DNA of 7,097 bases from NCBI GenBank assembly GCA_030590715.1, contig JAUVCU010000077.1, positions 1 to 7,097 of the forward strand, given 5' to 3'. The notes beneath the pieces were generated by a model. It searched no databases, was not told the origin of the DNA, and saw only the letters and a program-made list of their open reading frames with translations. The translations under genes and the position numbers were made by a program. This document shows, piece by piece, positions 1 to 6,238 of the stretch (within the stretch, counting starts at the first letter, position 1; each line of letters opens with the position of its first letter). This DNA comes from Lentisphaeria bacterium (GTDB lineage: Bacteria; Verrucomicrobiota; Lentisphaeria; Victivallales; JAUVCU01).

Positions 1-1
1 C

Positions 2-336
2 CTAAAACTTGGAGGAAGTATGGGCTTGCCGATGGCCCTACTAGCAATTGGAGGGAGCCTCTCATTCAGGGCCGTTTCACAGAACAAAATGGCACTTTTT
101 GCGGCATGTTCTTTAAAAGTTGTTGTCACTCCTATAATCACACTGTTAATACTTAAAAGCTTTTTCCCTGATGCCTCGAAAATTGTTGTTGGTTCCTGCG
201 TTTTATTAATGGCGACTCCTGTCGCGTCTTATGTAATTGCTACAGGGCTCACATTAAAGAAGAGCCCGCAGTAATAGTCTGGACAACATTAGTTAGCATA
301 GTAACAATTCCTGTCTGGCTTTTCTTTTTGATATAA
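2..336 (+). pseudogene. AEC (auxin efflux carrier) family permease, 3' end, frameshifted
   Basis: This is the C-terminal part of an inner-membrane transporter; its 5' end lies outside the window. The frame is open from base 2 and reads LKLGGSMGLPMALLAIGGSL, the conserved glycine-rich start of the second AEC half. Two further hydrophobic segments follow (KMALFAACSLKVVVTPII and IVVGSCVLLMATPVASYVI). That frame stops at 272-274 after TLKKSPQ. The -1 frame from about 256 continues as KEEPAVIVWTTLVSI and then VTIPVWLFFLI, ending with TAA at 334-336. This is exactly the final membrane helix expected for the family. One A missing from the AAA run at 256-258 would restore TLKEEPAV. It is either a real frameshift or a sequencing error. 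AEC proteins export small organic acids or similar anions; the substrate here cannot be told. Confidence 0.72.
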
Positions 337-389
337 GCAAAAAACATATCCATCTTGCTGTAAAATATTTTTATTATTTCCATAGAAAT

Positions 390-406
390 TCAATTGTGAA
401 AATTGA
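390..406. repeat. small AT-rich inverted repeat in the AEC-glgC gap
   Basis: TCAATT and AATTGA are separated by GTGAA, giving a 6-bp stem with a 5-base loop. It has no T-tract and few G or C bases, so it is a poor terminator; an operator is possible but unsupported. Apart from this and the possible glgC promoter, I see nothing in the gap 337-555. The short minus-strand reading frame across it has no recognisable product. Confidence 0.25.
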
Positions 407-496
407 GTTAGAAAATAGTGCATCTGCTGTACAAACGCCGACTCACGTACTACATTTAAACATCTAATATCGGAAAGAGTATGCAGGTTTTTGCTC

Positions 497-525
497 TTGG
501 CGTTAATTTTTGTAATTATTAATAT
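497..525 (+). promoter_or_regulatory. possible sigma70-type promoter of glgC
   Basis: TTGGCG (497-502) and TAATAT (520-525) are 17 bases apart, in a very AT-rich stretch just ahead of glgC. Transcription would start near 532 and give a leader of about 24 bases. A competing pair is TTGCTC (491-496) with AATTAT (514-519). Neither is close to consensus, so this is a placement suggestion only. Confidence 0.33.
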
Positions 526-555
526 TAACTTCAATAGAATAAAAAGGGCAGTTTG

Positions 556-1857
556 ATGCGAAAATCAGTTTTAGCGATGGTCCTCGCTGGCGGGGAAGGA
601 ACAAGACTTGCACCATTAACGGAGCAAAGAGCCAAACCCGCTGTACCATTCGGGGGAAAATACAGAATTATTGATTTTGTATTAAGCAACTTAGTAAACA
701 GTGGTATTGAAAGTATTTTCGTACTGACACAGTTTCGCTCACAAAGTTTGACCGAGCACATCATCAACGGATGGAATGTTGTAAGCACTCACGGTAAGAA
801 CAGATTTGTAATTCCTGTCCCAGCCCAAATGCAGACTCAGGACAAACGCTGGTATTGCGGAACAGCAGATGCAATTCACCAGAACATGCATTTGATCAAC
901 GACTTTGCTCCAGACCTTGTAGCAATCTTTGGTGGAGACCACATTTATAAAATGGATGTAAGCCAAATGGTTGACGAGCACATTGCAAAAGACGCAATTG
1001 CAACTATCGCGGCGATTCCAGTGACCCTTGAAGAAGCCAAAGAATTTGGTGTAATTCAGGTTGACAAAGAAGGAAGAATCATCGGATTCCAGGAAAAACC
1101 GGAAAATCCAATTCCAATGCCGGGTAACCCGGATATGGCTCTTGCCTCTATGGGTAACTACATCTTCAACTCAAGCGACCTTAAAGAGATGCTTGGAGAA
1201 GACAGCACAATTGCAGAAAGTTCACATGACTTCGGTAAAGACATTCTACCAAAGATCGTAGAATCAGGACGCCTGTTCGCTTACAACTTCGGACTTAACA
1301 GAGTTCCAGGTGCAGACGATAAGGCTCCATCATGGAAAGATGTTGGTAACCTGAAAGCTTATTACGAAGCAAACATGGACCTTCGTGATCCGCAACCAAC
1401 GCTTGACCTGTACAATCCACAATGGCCAATTTACAGCTATACACACTGCCTACCTCCTGCAAAATTTGTTCACAACGACGAAGTTGGTGACGATGGATTT
1501 GCGCGAATTGGTAAGGCTATTAATTCAATCGTTTCCGGTGGAACAATTATTTCAGGCAGTACTGTATTCGACAGTGTGATTTACAACTCTGTACGTATTC
1601 ACAGCTACGCAACTGTTAAAGACAGCATTATTCTTGACGAAGTTGAAATCGGTGAAAACTGCCGTATCAAAAATGCTATTATTGATAAGCACGTTAAGTT
1701 GCCGCCGAACACAGTTATCGGTTATAACCGTGAAGACGACGAAAAACGTTTCAAGGTTTTAGATCTTGATAAAGAAGCGGGAACGTGGATGACTGCTATA
1801 GCAAAGAATGGTGGAGTTCAAAAAGTTCAGCTGCCAGGATATGGTAGACTTGACTAG
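556..1857 (+). CDS. glgC: glucose-1-phosphate adenylyltransferase (ADP-glucose pyrophosphorylase)
   Basis: The enzyme makes ADP-glucose and pyrophosphate from ATP and glucose-1-phosphate, the committed step of bacterial glycogen synthesis in the cytoplasm. The 433-aa protein is of normal family length. Its N-terminal nucleotidyltransferase domain shows LAGGEGTRL (10-18), RAKPAVPFGGKYRIIDF (25-41), YCGTADAIHQN (100-110), GGDHIYKMD (126-134, with the catalytic Asp 128) and FQEKPENP, whose Lys 181 matches the sugar-phosphate-binding lysine. SWKDVGNLKAYYEANMDL follows near 259. The C-terminal part, about 300-395, is a left-handed beta-helix with hexapeptide-like turns. I chose ATG 556 because GGG at 546-548 lies seven bases upstream; the adjoining TTG at 553 would be too close. 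The gene appears monocistronic, with a strong terminator after it. The usual allosteric control of GlgC by glycolytic metabolites is likely, but cannot be read from the sequence. Confidence 0.96.
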   Translation: MRKSVLAMVLAGGEGTRLAPLTEQRAKPAVPFGGKYRIIDFVLSNLVNSGIESIFVLTQFRSQSLTEHIINGWNVVSTHGKNRFVIPVPAQMQTQDKRWYCGTADAIHQNMHLINDFAPDLVAIFGGDHIYKMDVSQMVDEHIAKDAIATIAAIPVTLEEAKEFGVIQVDKEGRIIGFQEKPENPIPMPGNPDMALASMGNYIFNSSDLKEMLGEDSTIAESSHDFGKDILPKIVESGRLFAYNFGLNRVPGADDKAPSWKDVGNLKAYYEANMDLRDPQPTLDLYNPQWPIYSYTHCLPPAKFVHNDEVGDDGFARIGKAINSIVSGGTIISGSTVFDSVIYNSVRIHSYATVKDSIILDEVEIGENCRIKNAIIDKHVKLPPNTVIGYNREDDEKRFKVLDLDKEAGTWMTAIAKNGGVQKVQLPGYGRLD

Positions 1858-1872
1858 TGCTTTTTTAAGCAC
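1857..1872 (+). other. small hairpin overlapping the glgC stop codon
   Basis: GTGCTT, TTTT, AAGCAC forms a 6-bp stem with a four-base loop, starting on the last base of the stop codon. There is no U-tract after the 3' arm, so it is unlikely to terminate alone. It may stabilise the mRNA end upstream of the true terminator. Confidence 0.35.
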
Positions 1873-1908
1873 AAACAATTGAATTTTCGGCTTCACAAGC
1901 TAATTTCT

Positions 1909-1944
1909 AAGGCTTATTCGAGACAATCGGATAAGCCTTTTTTT
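1909..1944 (+). terminator. rho-independent terminator of glgC
   Basis: AAGGCTTATTCG (1909-1920) pairs with CGGATAAGCCTT (1928-1939): 12 base pairs with one U-G wobble, around the seven-base loop AGACAAT. A run of seven T (1938-1944) ends the structure. It separates glgC from the yebC-ruvC unit. Confidence 0.93.
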
Positions 1945-1960
1945 GTTGCTAATTAAGGCG

Positions 1961-1989
1961 TTACAATTCAATTTATATCTAAATAACTT
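1961..1989 (+). promoter_or_regulatory. possible promoter of yebC-ruvC
   Basis: TTACAA (1961-1966) and TAACTT (1984-1989) are 17 bases apart, between the glgC terminator and yebC. The -10 match is weak, but a promoter must lie in this 68-base AT-rich gap because the terminator upstream is strong. Confidence 0.3.
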
Positions 1990-2012
1990 AATATAAGTAA
2001 GAAGGGAATATT

Positions 2013-2765
2013 ATGGCTGGACATAGTAAATGGGCAAATATCCAACACCGTAAAGGTGCTCAGGATAAAAAACGTGCTAAGGTTTTCACTCGCTGTGGTA
2101 AAGAGATAACAATTGCTGCACGTGAGGGCGGAAAAGACCCAGACACGAATCCGCGTCTTCGTCTGGCTCTTAACACGGCACGTTCTGCAAACATGCCGAA
2201 AGACAATATTACACGTGCCATCAAAAAAGGTACCGGCGAACTTGCCGGAGGAAACCTTGAAGAACTTACATACGAAGGTTACGGTCCTGGTGGAGCGGCA
2301 ATCATCGTTGAGTGTCTTACTGACAATAAAAACCGCTCAGCAAGTGAAATCCGCGTGGCTTTTGACCGCAACAACGGTAACCTTGCCGCAAGTGGAGCTG
2401 TTGCCTGGATGTTTAACCGCAAAGGACATTTTGTTATCAAGGGCGAAAACGCCGACGAAGATAAGCTGATGGAAATCTGTCTTGAAGCTGGAGCTGATGA
2501 TATTGAAGTTGATGGTGACATCGCTGAAATCTGGACAGACAAAGACGCATTTTCTGATGTTGCAGAAGCTCTTGAAGCTGCAGGTATCGAAACAGAAGAA
2601 TCTGGGATAATCATGAAGCCGGATAACTACAGCGATATCAACGATGTAGAAACAGCAGAAAAAGTTCTTCGTCTTCTAGACAAACTTGAAGATCTTGACG
2701 ATGCTCAAGAAGTTACATCAAACATTGATATTCCAGAAGAAATTCTTGCTCAGATGGATGTATAA
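2013..2765 (+). CDS. yebC: YebC/PmpR (TACO1) family protein
   Basis: This 250-aa protein is a full-length member of the family. It opens with the hallmark MAGHSKWANIQHRKGAQDKK, followed by NPRLRLALNTARSANMPKDN and the TYEGYGPGGAAIIVECLTDN and NRSASEIR blocks. The middle has GAVAWMFNRKGHF, and the C-terminal domain carries the usual acidic stretches (EICLEAGADDIEVDGD). Members were first described as DNA-binding regulators such as PmpR. More recent work links bacterial and mitochondrial members to translation, helping ribosomes through proline-rich stretches. The role here is not settled by sequence. GAAGGG at 2001-2006, six bases before the ATG, is a good ribosome site. yebC commonly sits beside ruvC, as it does here. 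Confidence 0.95.
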   Translation: MAGHSKWANIQHRKGAQDKKRAKVFTRCGKEITIAAREGGKDPDTNPRLRLALNTARSANMPKDNITRAIKKGTGELAGGNLEELTYEGYGPGGAAIIVECLTDNKNRSASEIRVAFDRNNGNLAASGAVAWMFNRKGHFVIKGENADEDKLMEICLEAGADDIEVDGDIAEIWTDKDAFSDVAEALEAAGIETEESGIIMKPDNYSDINDVETAEKVLRLLDKLEDLDDAQEVTSNIDIPEEILAQMDV

Positions 2766-2768
2766 TTT

Positions 2769-3278
2769 GTGATAATACTCGGAGTTGACACTGCAATACG
2801 CTGTACTGGCTACGGCGTTATAAAAATGAATTCTCTGAGTGATATCGAAATTATTGACTGTGGAGTTATCAAGAATAAGCCCAAGATGCTTCACAGTGAA
2901 TGTCTTCGCAGGATCGCCGGCGGAACAAGGGAACTGATCAAAGCCTACTCACCTGATTCTGTTGCCATAGAAGATGCATTCTGCGGCAGAAATATTAAAA
3001 CTGCAATGATATTAAGTATTGCACGAGGAGCTGTTATCACGACTTCTGCCGAAGCAGACCTCCCAATCTATACCTATTCACCAAAGACTGCAAAACGCGC
3101 AGCTGTCGGCATGGGGCAAGCATCAAAACAACAGGTTGCCACAATGATGGCCGCAATGTTTAATATTGATATTTCTAATATTCCTGATGATGCCACCGAT
3201 GCACTGTCAATAGCCGTATGCCATGGCCAGCTCGCTATGAGAAGCGGCATCGATATGATCAAAGATAATCAGATTTAA
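2769..3278 (+). CDS. ruvC: crossover junction endodeoxyribonuclease RuvC
   Basis: RuvC is a dimeric nuclease that cuts Holliday junctions symmetrically, normally on junctions held by RuvA and moved by RuvB. The 169-aa protein keeps all four metal-binding acids: Asp 7 (ILGVD), Glu 68 (SVAIED), and Asp 141 and Asp 144 in DDATDALSIAVCH. Further family blocks are TGYGVI (13-18), ARGAVI (85-90) and VGMGQASKQQV (113-123). The start is GTG three bases after the yebC stop, with only a weak GGA upstream inside yebC, which suggests translational coupling to yebC. No ruvA or ruvB follows; the next gene is a convergent transposase. I see no terminator in the 115 bases between them. It is predicted to be functional. 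Confidence 0.94.
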   Translation: MIILGVDTAIRCTGYGVIKMNSLSDIEIIDCGVIKNKPKMLHSECLRRIAGGTRELIKAYSPDSVAIEDAFCGRNIKTAMILSIARGAVITTSAEADLPIYTYSPKTAKRAAVGMGQASKQQVATMMAAMFNIDISNIPDDATDALSIAVCHGQLAMRSGIDMIKDNQI

Positions 3279-3393
3279 GTGTCACGGCTTGATATTCAAC
3301 ACCTTTCAACAACCAAACTGTCACATTTACTCATTTCGATCAATACCCATATCTATTATTTAAACCGATGCCATCTTCTTGTATGATCTAAAA

Positions 3394-4389
3394 TTAAAAG
3401 GCTTGACGGTGTTTCTTAAGTGTATGAATATGATCCCATATTTGATAATCGTGAGCATGATGTTCTTTTTTGTAGCCAAGCACACGCCCACAACTGGATA
3501 AAATATCTTCTACAAACAATCCGGAACCAATAGCAATTCCTTTGGTCGCAAAGCGTACTTTCAGTAGAAAATGCCTTGCGAAGTCGATCTCTGTTAATTC
3601 CCCCTCTTTTTCTAGTTTTTCACTCAACGTTCGTGCTGCATCTTGAGGGTCTTTTTTATAGTAAGATTCTTTCTGACTACATCTCAGCAGACGCAGCCTG
3701 AAATATTTCCACAGTAGTGCTAATTGTTTGTTAAATGGCAGTTTCAGAATCTGCTGAGGAAGATTGAGAGAATTGTATAAACTAAGAACAAGTGTTTCGT
3801 CGTGTGAATCAAGTTTTTTGTTTGCCAAACGATAAGTATACCCGCACCAATGATAGTCAACAGGATCTATTACAATCCCCGCTCTAACCGGATTCATCGT
3901 TATATACGCCATCATAAATGCAAGGGCTCTTCCGTCTTCGATAATAACCGAATCGAACCGATTGAACAGACTCCCGTTCCGCCCCATTTTCTTATTGTAC
4001 CACTGAACAAACCGCTGCTCGAAATTCCCGACCACAAAACTAACATCGTGAATTTTCCGGTTAAACGCCTCATATTCCTCTTCGGACGGTTCCCGTGGAG
4101 CTTTGGCTCTCCCGGTCAGATTCCAACGCTTTATCACCTCATTACGGCTGATATCATCAACCGAATCGATCTCAATAATACAGTGATAATGATTATCCAT
4201 CAGAACATAATCAAGCAGCCGGTACGAATGCCGCGTCATTCCCCCAAACATCAGATCCAGGAATTTCTGCTTCTCTATATCACCGAAAATAAACGAGCCG
4301 CCAATCACACGGTTCGTTATCATGTAACGCACACATTTATGACTCCGGCTCAATGTTTCCAGACTGACCTTCACACGATTCTTATACAC
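3394..4389 (-). CDS. RAYT-type Y1/HUH transposase (IS200-like transposase domain)
   Basis: This 331-aa protein belongs to the single-tyrosine HUH transposases, in the subgroup associated with REP palindromes (TnpA_REP/RAYT). The HUH metal site is His 67-Tyr-His 69 in LMDNHYHCIIE. The likely nucleophile is Tyr 131 in QRFVQWYNKKMGRNGSLF. The signature YITMNPVRAGIV lies at 162-173, followed by DYHWCGYTYRLA. The C-terminal part, about 210-331, resembles extensions seen in long PVC and Desulfobacterota members (GIAIGSGLFVEDIL). Family enzymes cut and join single-stranded DNA at REP hairpins marked by a nearby GTAG-type tetranucleotide. The start is GTG at 4387-4389 with an excellent Shine-Dalgarno (AGGAGG on the minus strand, 4397-4402), seven bases upstream. 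A GTAG-bearing palindrome lies about 125 bases from the start. The reading frame is intact, so it may be active. Confidence 0.9.
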   Translation of the reverse strand: MYKNRVKVSLETLSRSHKCVRYMITNRVIGGSFIFGDIEKQKFLDLMFGGMTRHSYRLLDYVLMDNHYHCIIEIDSVDDISRNEVIKRWNLTGRAKAPREPSEEEYEAFNRKIHDVSFVVGNFEQRFVQWYNKKMGRNGSLFNRFDSVIIEDGRALAFMMAYITMNPVRAGIVIDPVDYHWCGYTYRLANKKLDSHDETLVLSLYNSLNLPQQILKLPFNKQLALLWKYFRLRLLRCSQKESYYKKDPQDAARTLSEKLEKEGELTEIDFARHFLLKVRFATKGIAIGSGLFVEDILSSCGRVLGYKKEHHAHDYQIWDHIHTLKKHRQAF

Positions 4390-4397
4390 GGCAAAAC

Positions 4398-4468
4398 CTC
4401 CTCAATACAGAATTCACAATTCTTAATTGCTCTCCCCTATACTTTTATAATCGTTTGATATTGAGGAG
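4398..4468 (-). promoter_or_regulatory. possible Shine-Dalgarno-sequestering leader of the RAYT gene
   Basis: On the minus strand, CTCCTCAATA (4468 to 4459) is perfectly complementary to TATTGAGGAG (4407 to 4398), and the second copy contains most of the RAYT ribosome-binding site. A transcript starting upstream of 4468 could fold into a 10-bp stem that hides the site. The 51-base loop holds two small alternative hairpins (GAATT-CAC-AATTC at 4410-4422 and CAATT-CTT-AATTG at 4417-4429). The pairing is seen directly; control of translation is inference. Confidence 0.45.
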
Positions 4469-4481
4469 TTTCATCTCCCGG

Positions 4482-4504
4482 TGTAAGGCCTTGTACCATT
4501 TGAA
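4482..4504 (+). repeat. direct repeat, left copy, bracketing the IS110 unit
   Basis: TGTAAG, three bases (GCC), then TTGTACCATTTGAA. The right copy at 6886-6908 is identical except for the three middle bases (TGG). The 14-base portion (4491-4504) matches exactly. It may mark the element's recombination site or a pre-existing repeat at the target. Confidence 0.6.
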
Positions 4505-4512
4505 TAGGAGCT

Positions 4513-4571
4513 TTTGATGCCGCTGAGTGTAGCCCGTAGGGTGTAGCTCGGCGAAGCAGCATCAAAGATGC
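4513..4571. repeat. REP-like long imperfect palindrome with GTAG motifs
   Basis: TTTGATGC (4513-4520) pairs with GCATCAAA (4559-4566). Inside it CGCTGAG (4521-4527) pairs with CTCGGCG (4547-4553), with one wobble, and CCC-GTA-GGG (4533-4541) caps the structure. The only sizeable asymmetry is a five-base bulge (4554-4558). The hexamer GTGTAG occurs twice (4527-4532, 4541-4546). Adjacent GATGC (4567-4571) can instead pair with GCATC (4559-4563), giving two exclusive folds. Stem, GTAG motifs and closeness to a RAYT gene fit a REP element. It could equally be the 5' stem-loop of an IS110 bridge RNA. Confidence 0.55.
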
Positions 4572-4645
4572 TATTTGTCATTTCAGAGAGTTTTAAAGCG
4601 AAAAACAGGCTAAAAAAGCCGAAGAATGGTGCGGCCTCCTGACTG

Positions 4646-4669
4646 AAAAATTGCCCGTCGGCATTTTTT
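4646..4669 (+). terminator. weak intrinsic-terminator-like hairpin upstream of the IS110 gene
   Basis: TGCC-CGTC-GGCA (4652-4663) forms a short GC stem. Past one T-T mismatch it is flanked by five A on the left and six T on the right (4664-4669), which can also pair. The shape is that of a bidirectional terminator with a weak stem. It could end a left-end RNA or block read-through into the transposase gene. Confidence 0.4.
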
Positions 4670-4679
4670 CGAGCATCAT

Positions 4680-4722
4680 GTTGTTCGCCGAGCCACAATG
4701 GCCGGGCAACATACGCTATGTT
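4680..4722 (+). other. two overlapping hairpins ahead of the IS110 ribosome-binding site
   Basis: GTTG (4680-4683) pairs with CAAC (4707-4710) and encloses CCG-A-GCCA-CAA-TGGC-CGG (4688-4705), about 12 pairs with small bulges. AACATA-CGC-TATGTT (4708-4722) forms a 6-bp hairpin that shares three bases with the first and so competes with it at the base. The Shine-Dalgarno of the transposase gene (4742-4746) lies 20 bases beyond. These may control translation or belong to the left-end RNA. Confidence 0.45.
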
Positions 4723-4753
4723 CAAACTTTTAGTCATAAATGGAGGACGCACA

Positions 4754-6238
4754 ATGAAAAAGAACATCTTTCCAGCCAGAAGTCAATCGGTTCAGGATTT
4801 TTTCTCAGATGCTCCATCACTGGATAAAGTACTTATTGTGCCGCTTGACTACGCGAAAAAATCTCACACAGTGCAGTTCTGTAGAGGTACAGGTGAGCTT
4901 TTACTCAAAAAAGCTTTCACGGTCTACAATACTCCCGTAGGGCTTGAGTATTTTCATAACAGGATTGATAAAATAATCAAGCGCTACCACGTTAAGCGGG
5001 AACATGTACTGATAGTTTCCGAAGAACCTCCGTCTTACCTGCTGAACTTCATCCATTCCTCCCGCATGAACAAATTTCTCTGGGCGAGAGTCAATCCGTG
5101 CGAGGCGAAAAAATACAGGGATACACTGCGTGCAAGCTCGGATATCATTGACCTTACGGGGATTGCTGGAGCGGCGATCAACAGACGGGCCGTAATGGTT
5201 GAAAGCTTTGACCGGCTCTACTCAAATCTCAAGCAGGCCGCACGGGCGAGACGTAAACTTGTAATAACTGAAACAGCATTCAAGAATAGGATTCATGACT
5301 CGGTTGACCTGCTGTTTCCCGGTTTTCTCTCAGAAGGCAACAGTGGCCTTGTCCCGTTCTCGGACGCCAGTTTATGGCTTATGGAAGAGAATTTTTCGCC
5401 GGTTAAAATAAAGCGTATGAGGCTCGAAACGCTGGTGAAAAATTTAAGAAAGTTGAGAGTGTACAAGCCGGAAGAGAAAGCGGTACATCTTAAGAACTTT
5501 GCGTCAACAGTGTTCGAAGCCCCTCCCGAGCTGACCCGGTACCGGCAGAAGAGTCTGGGTTCAAAGATAGAGATGCTGCGGCAGGTACAGAAGGCCGTGT
5601 TATTGGAAGAAAGTGAAATGGCCCGCTACCTTGTGCAAACTCCAGCATTCTATATCACCTCAATACCAGGAGTCGGAGTTGTGCTTGCCGGCCACATTAT
5701 TGCTGAATTGGGCAACCCTGAGCATTGGCTTCCAACGCCAAATCTACTCTCGTATGCTGGTGTCGTCCCGAGAACCAAGCAGACCGGCGGGAAAGATCAG
5801 GCTCCTTCCCGCGGAGTTCTGCCATACGACTGTAACCATATACTTAAAGACTATCTGATACAGGCTGCAATGCATGTGGGGACAACTCAGCAGAAGTCTC
5901 TTCAGAGAGTAGGCTGCGATACAGCGCATACACTCTACACGTACTATCAGCAGGTCTTAAACCGTGACGGACACTCGCGTATTGCTACAGCAAAGAAACT
6001 GATGAAAATAATGCGCAGGCTGATAAATGAACAGAGAATATACCTGCCGGAAGAATGGCTGGATCCTAGTCATTCTGTGTCGTCTGAAGAGAACCTTGCC
6101 TACCATCGGGCCATGATCAAGACACTGAAGCTCAAGTGGGGCAAATACGATCTGTCTGAAATACCGGACAAAACCAACCAGCTACTCAAGGAGGTATCAG
6201 CAATAACAGAATTGACAGCATTCATTAAAAGCAAATAG
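4754..6238 (+). CDS. IS110-family DEDD transposase
   Basis: The protein is 494 aa, longer than the usual 300-430. The N-terminal RuvC-like DEDD domain shows Asp 32 (VPLDYAKKSH), Glu 91 (SEEPPSY, in place of the usual MEPTG-like motif), then NPCEAKKYRDTLRASSDIID with Asp 130 and Asp 133, matching the family's KTDRIDA block. A long helical middle leads to the Transposase_20 domain: TSIPGVGVVLAGHIIAELGN (about 302-321), LLSYAGVVPRTKQTGG (331-346) and a C-terminal helical region. In the family motif P-x-x-x-Q-S-G the serine is the recombination nucleophile; here Thr 344 (ACC, 5783-5785) occupies that place. Ser 352 lies nearby. The ATG at 4754 has GGAGG (4742-4746) seven bases upstream and is preferred to the in-frame ATG at 4718, which lies inside a hairpin. 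Activity is uncertain because of the threonine. Confidence 0.92.
   Translation: MKKNIFPARSQSVQDFFSDAPSLDKVLIVPLDYAKKSHTVQFCRGTGELLLKKAFTVYNTPVGLEYFHNRIDKIIKRYHVKREHVLIVSEEPPSYLLNFIHSSRMNKFLWARVNPCEAKKYRDTLRASSDIIDLTGIAGAAINRRAVMVESFDRLYSNLKQAARARRKLVITETAFKNRIHDSVDLLFPGFLSEGNSGLVPFSDASLWLMEENFSPVKIKRMRLETLVKNLRKLRVYKPEEKAVHLKNFASTVFEAPPELTRYRQKSLGSKIEMLRQVQKAVLLEESEMARYLVQTPAFYITSIPGVGVVLAGHIIAELGNPEHWLPTPNLLSYAGVVPRTKQTGGKDQAPSRGVLPYDCNHILKDYLIQAAMHVGTTQQKSLQRVGCDTAHTLYTYYQQVLNRDGHSRIATAKKLMKIMRRLINEQRIYLPEEWLDPSHSVSSEENLAYHRAMIKTLKLKWGKYDLSEIPDKTNQLLKEVSAITELTAFIKSK

Larger units (their letters stand above)
4505..4669 (+). ncRNA. candidate bridge-RNA region in the left non-coding end of the IS110 unit
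   Basis: IS110-group elements express a bridge RNA of roughly 180 bases from the DNA upstream of the transposase gene. Here about 250 non-coding bases precede the gene and can form successive structures. They are the long palindrome at 4513-4566, TTTCAG (4581-4586) paired with CTGAAA (4643-4648) around inner GGCT/AGCC or GCCG/CGGC stems, and a terminator-like hairpin ending at 4669. Size and position fit a bridge RNA. No guide loop could be matched to a target by eye, so the call rests on family knowledge and on the folding potential. Confidence 0.35.

Noticed and set aside
289..534. 81-codon minus-strand frame in the AEC-glgC gap
   Set aside because: It overlaps the real end of the AEC gene, has no recognisable motif or good ribosome site, and is AT-rich low-information sequence.
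553..555. TTG start one codon upstream of glgC ATG
   Set aside because: It would leave only four bases to the GGG of the ribosome site; ATG 556 has seven.
2279..2614. 111-codon minus-strand frame within yebC
   Set aside because: Its Ser/Ala-rich composition is that of an antisense shadow of the conserved yebC reading frame.
3850..4458. 202-codon plus-strand reading frame opposite the RAYT gene
   Set aside because: It is the antisense shadow of a gene with clear HUH and NPVRAG motifs; its own translation shows no family features.
3289..4462. Shared TTGATATT on both sides of the RAYT gene, as possible element ends
   Set aside because: Only eight AT-rich bases, with no hairpin or cleavage-site pattern typical of IS200/IS605 ends.
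4718..4753. Upstream in-frame ATG of the IS110 transposase
   Set aside because: It sits inside the hairpin at 4708-4722 without a Shine-Dalgarno, whereas ATG 4754 has GGAGG at the right distance.
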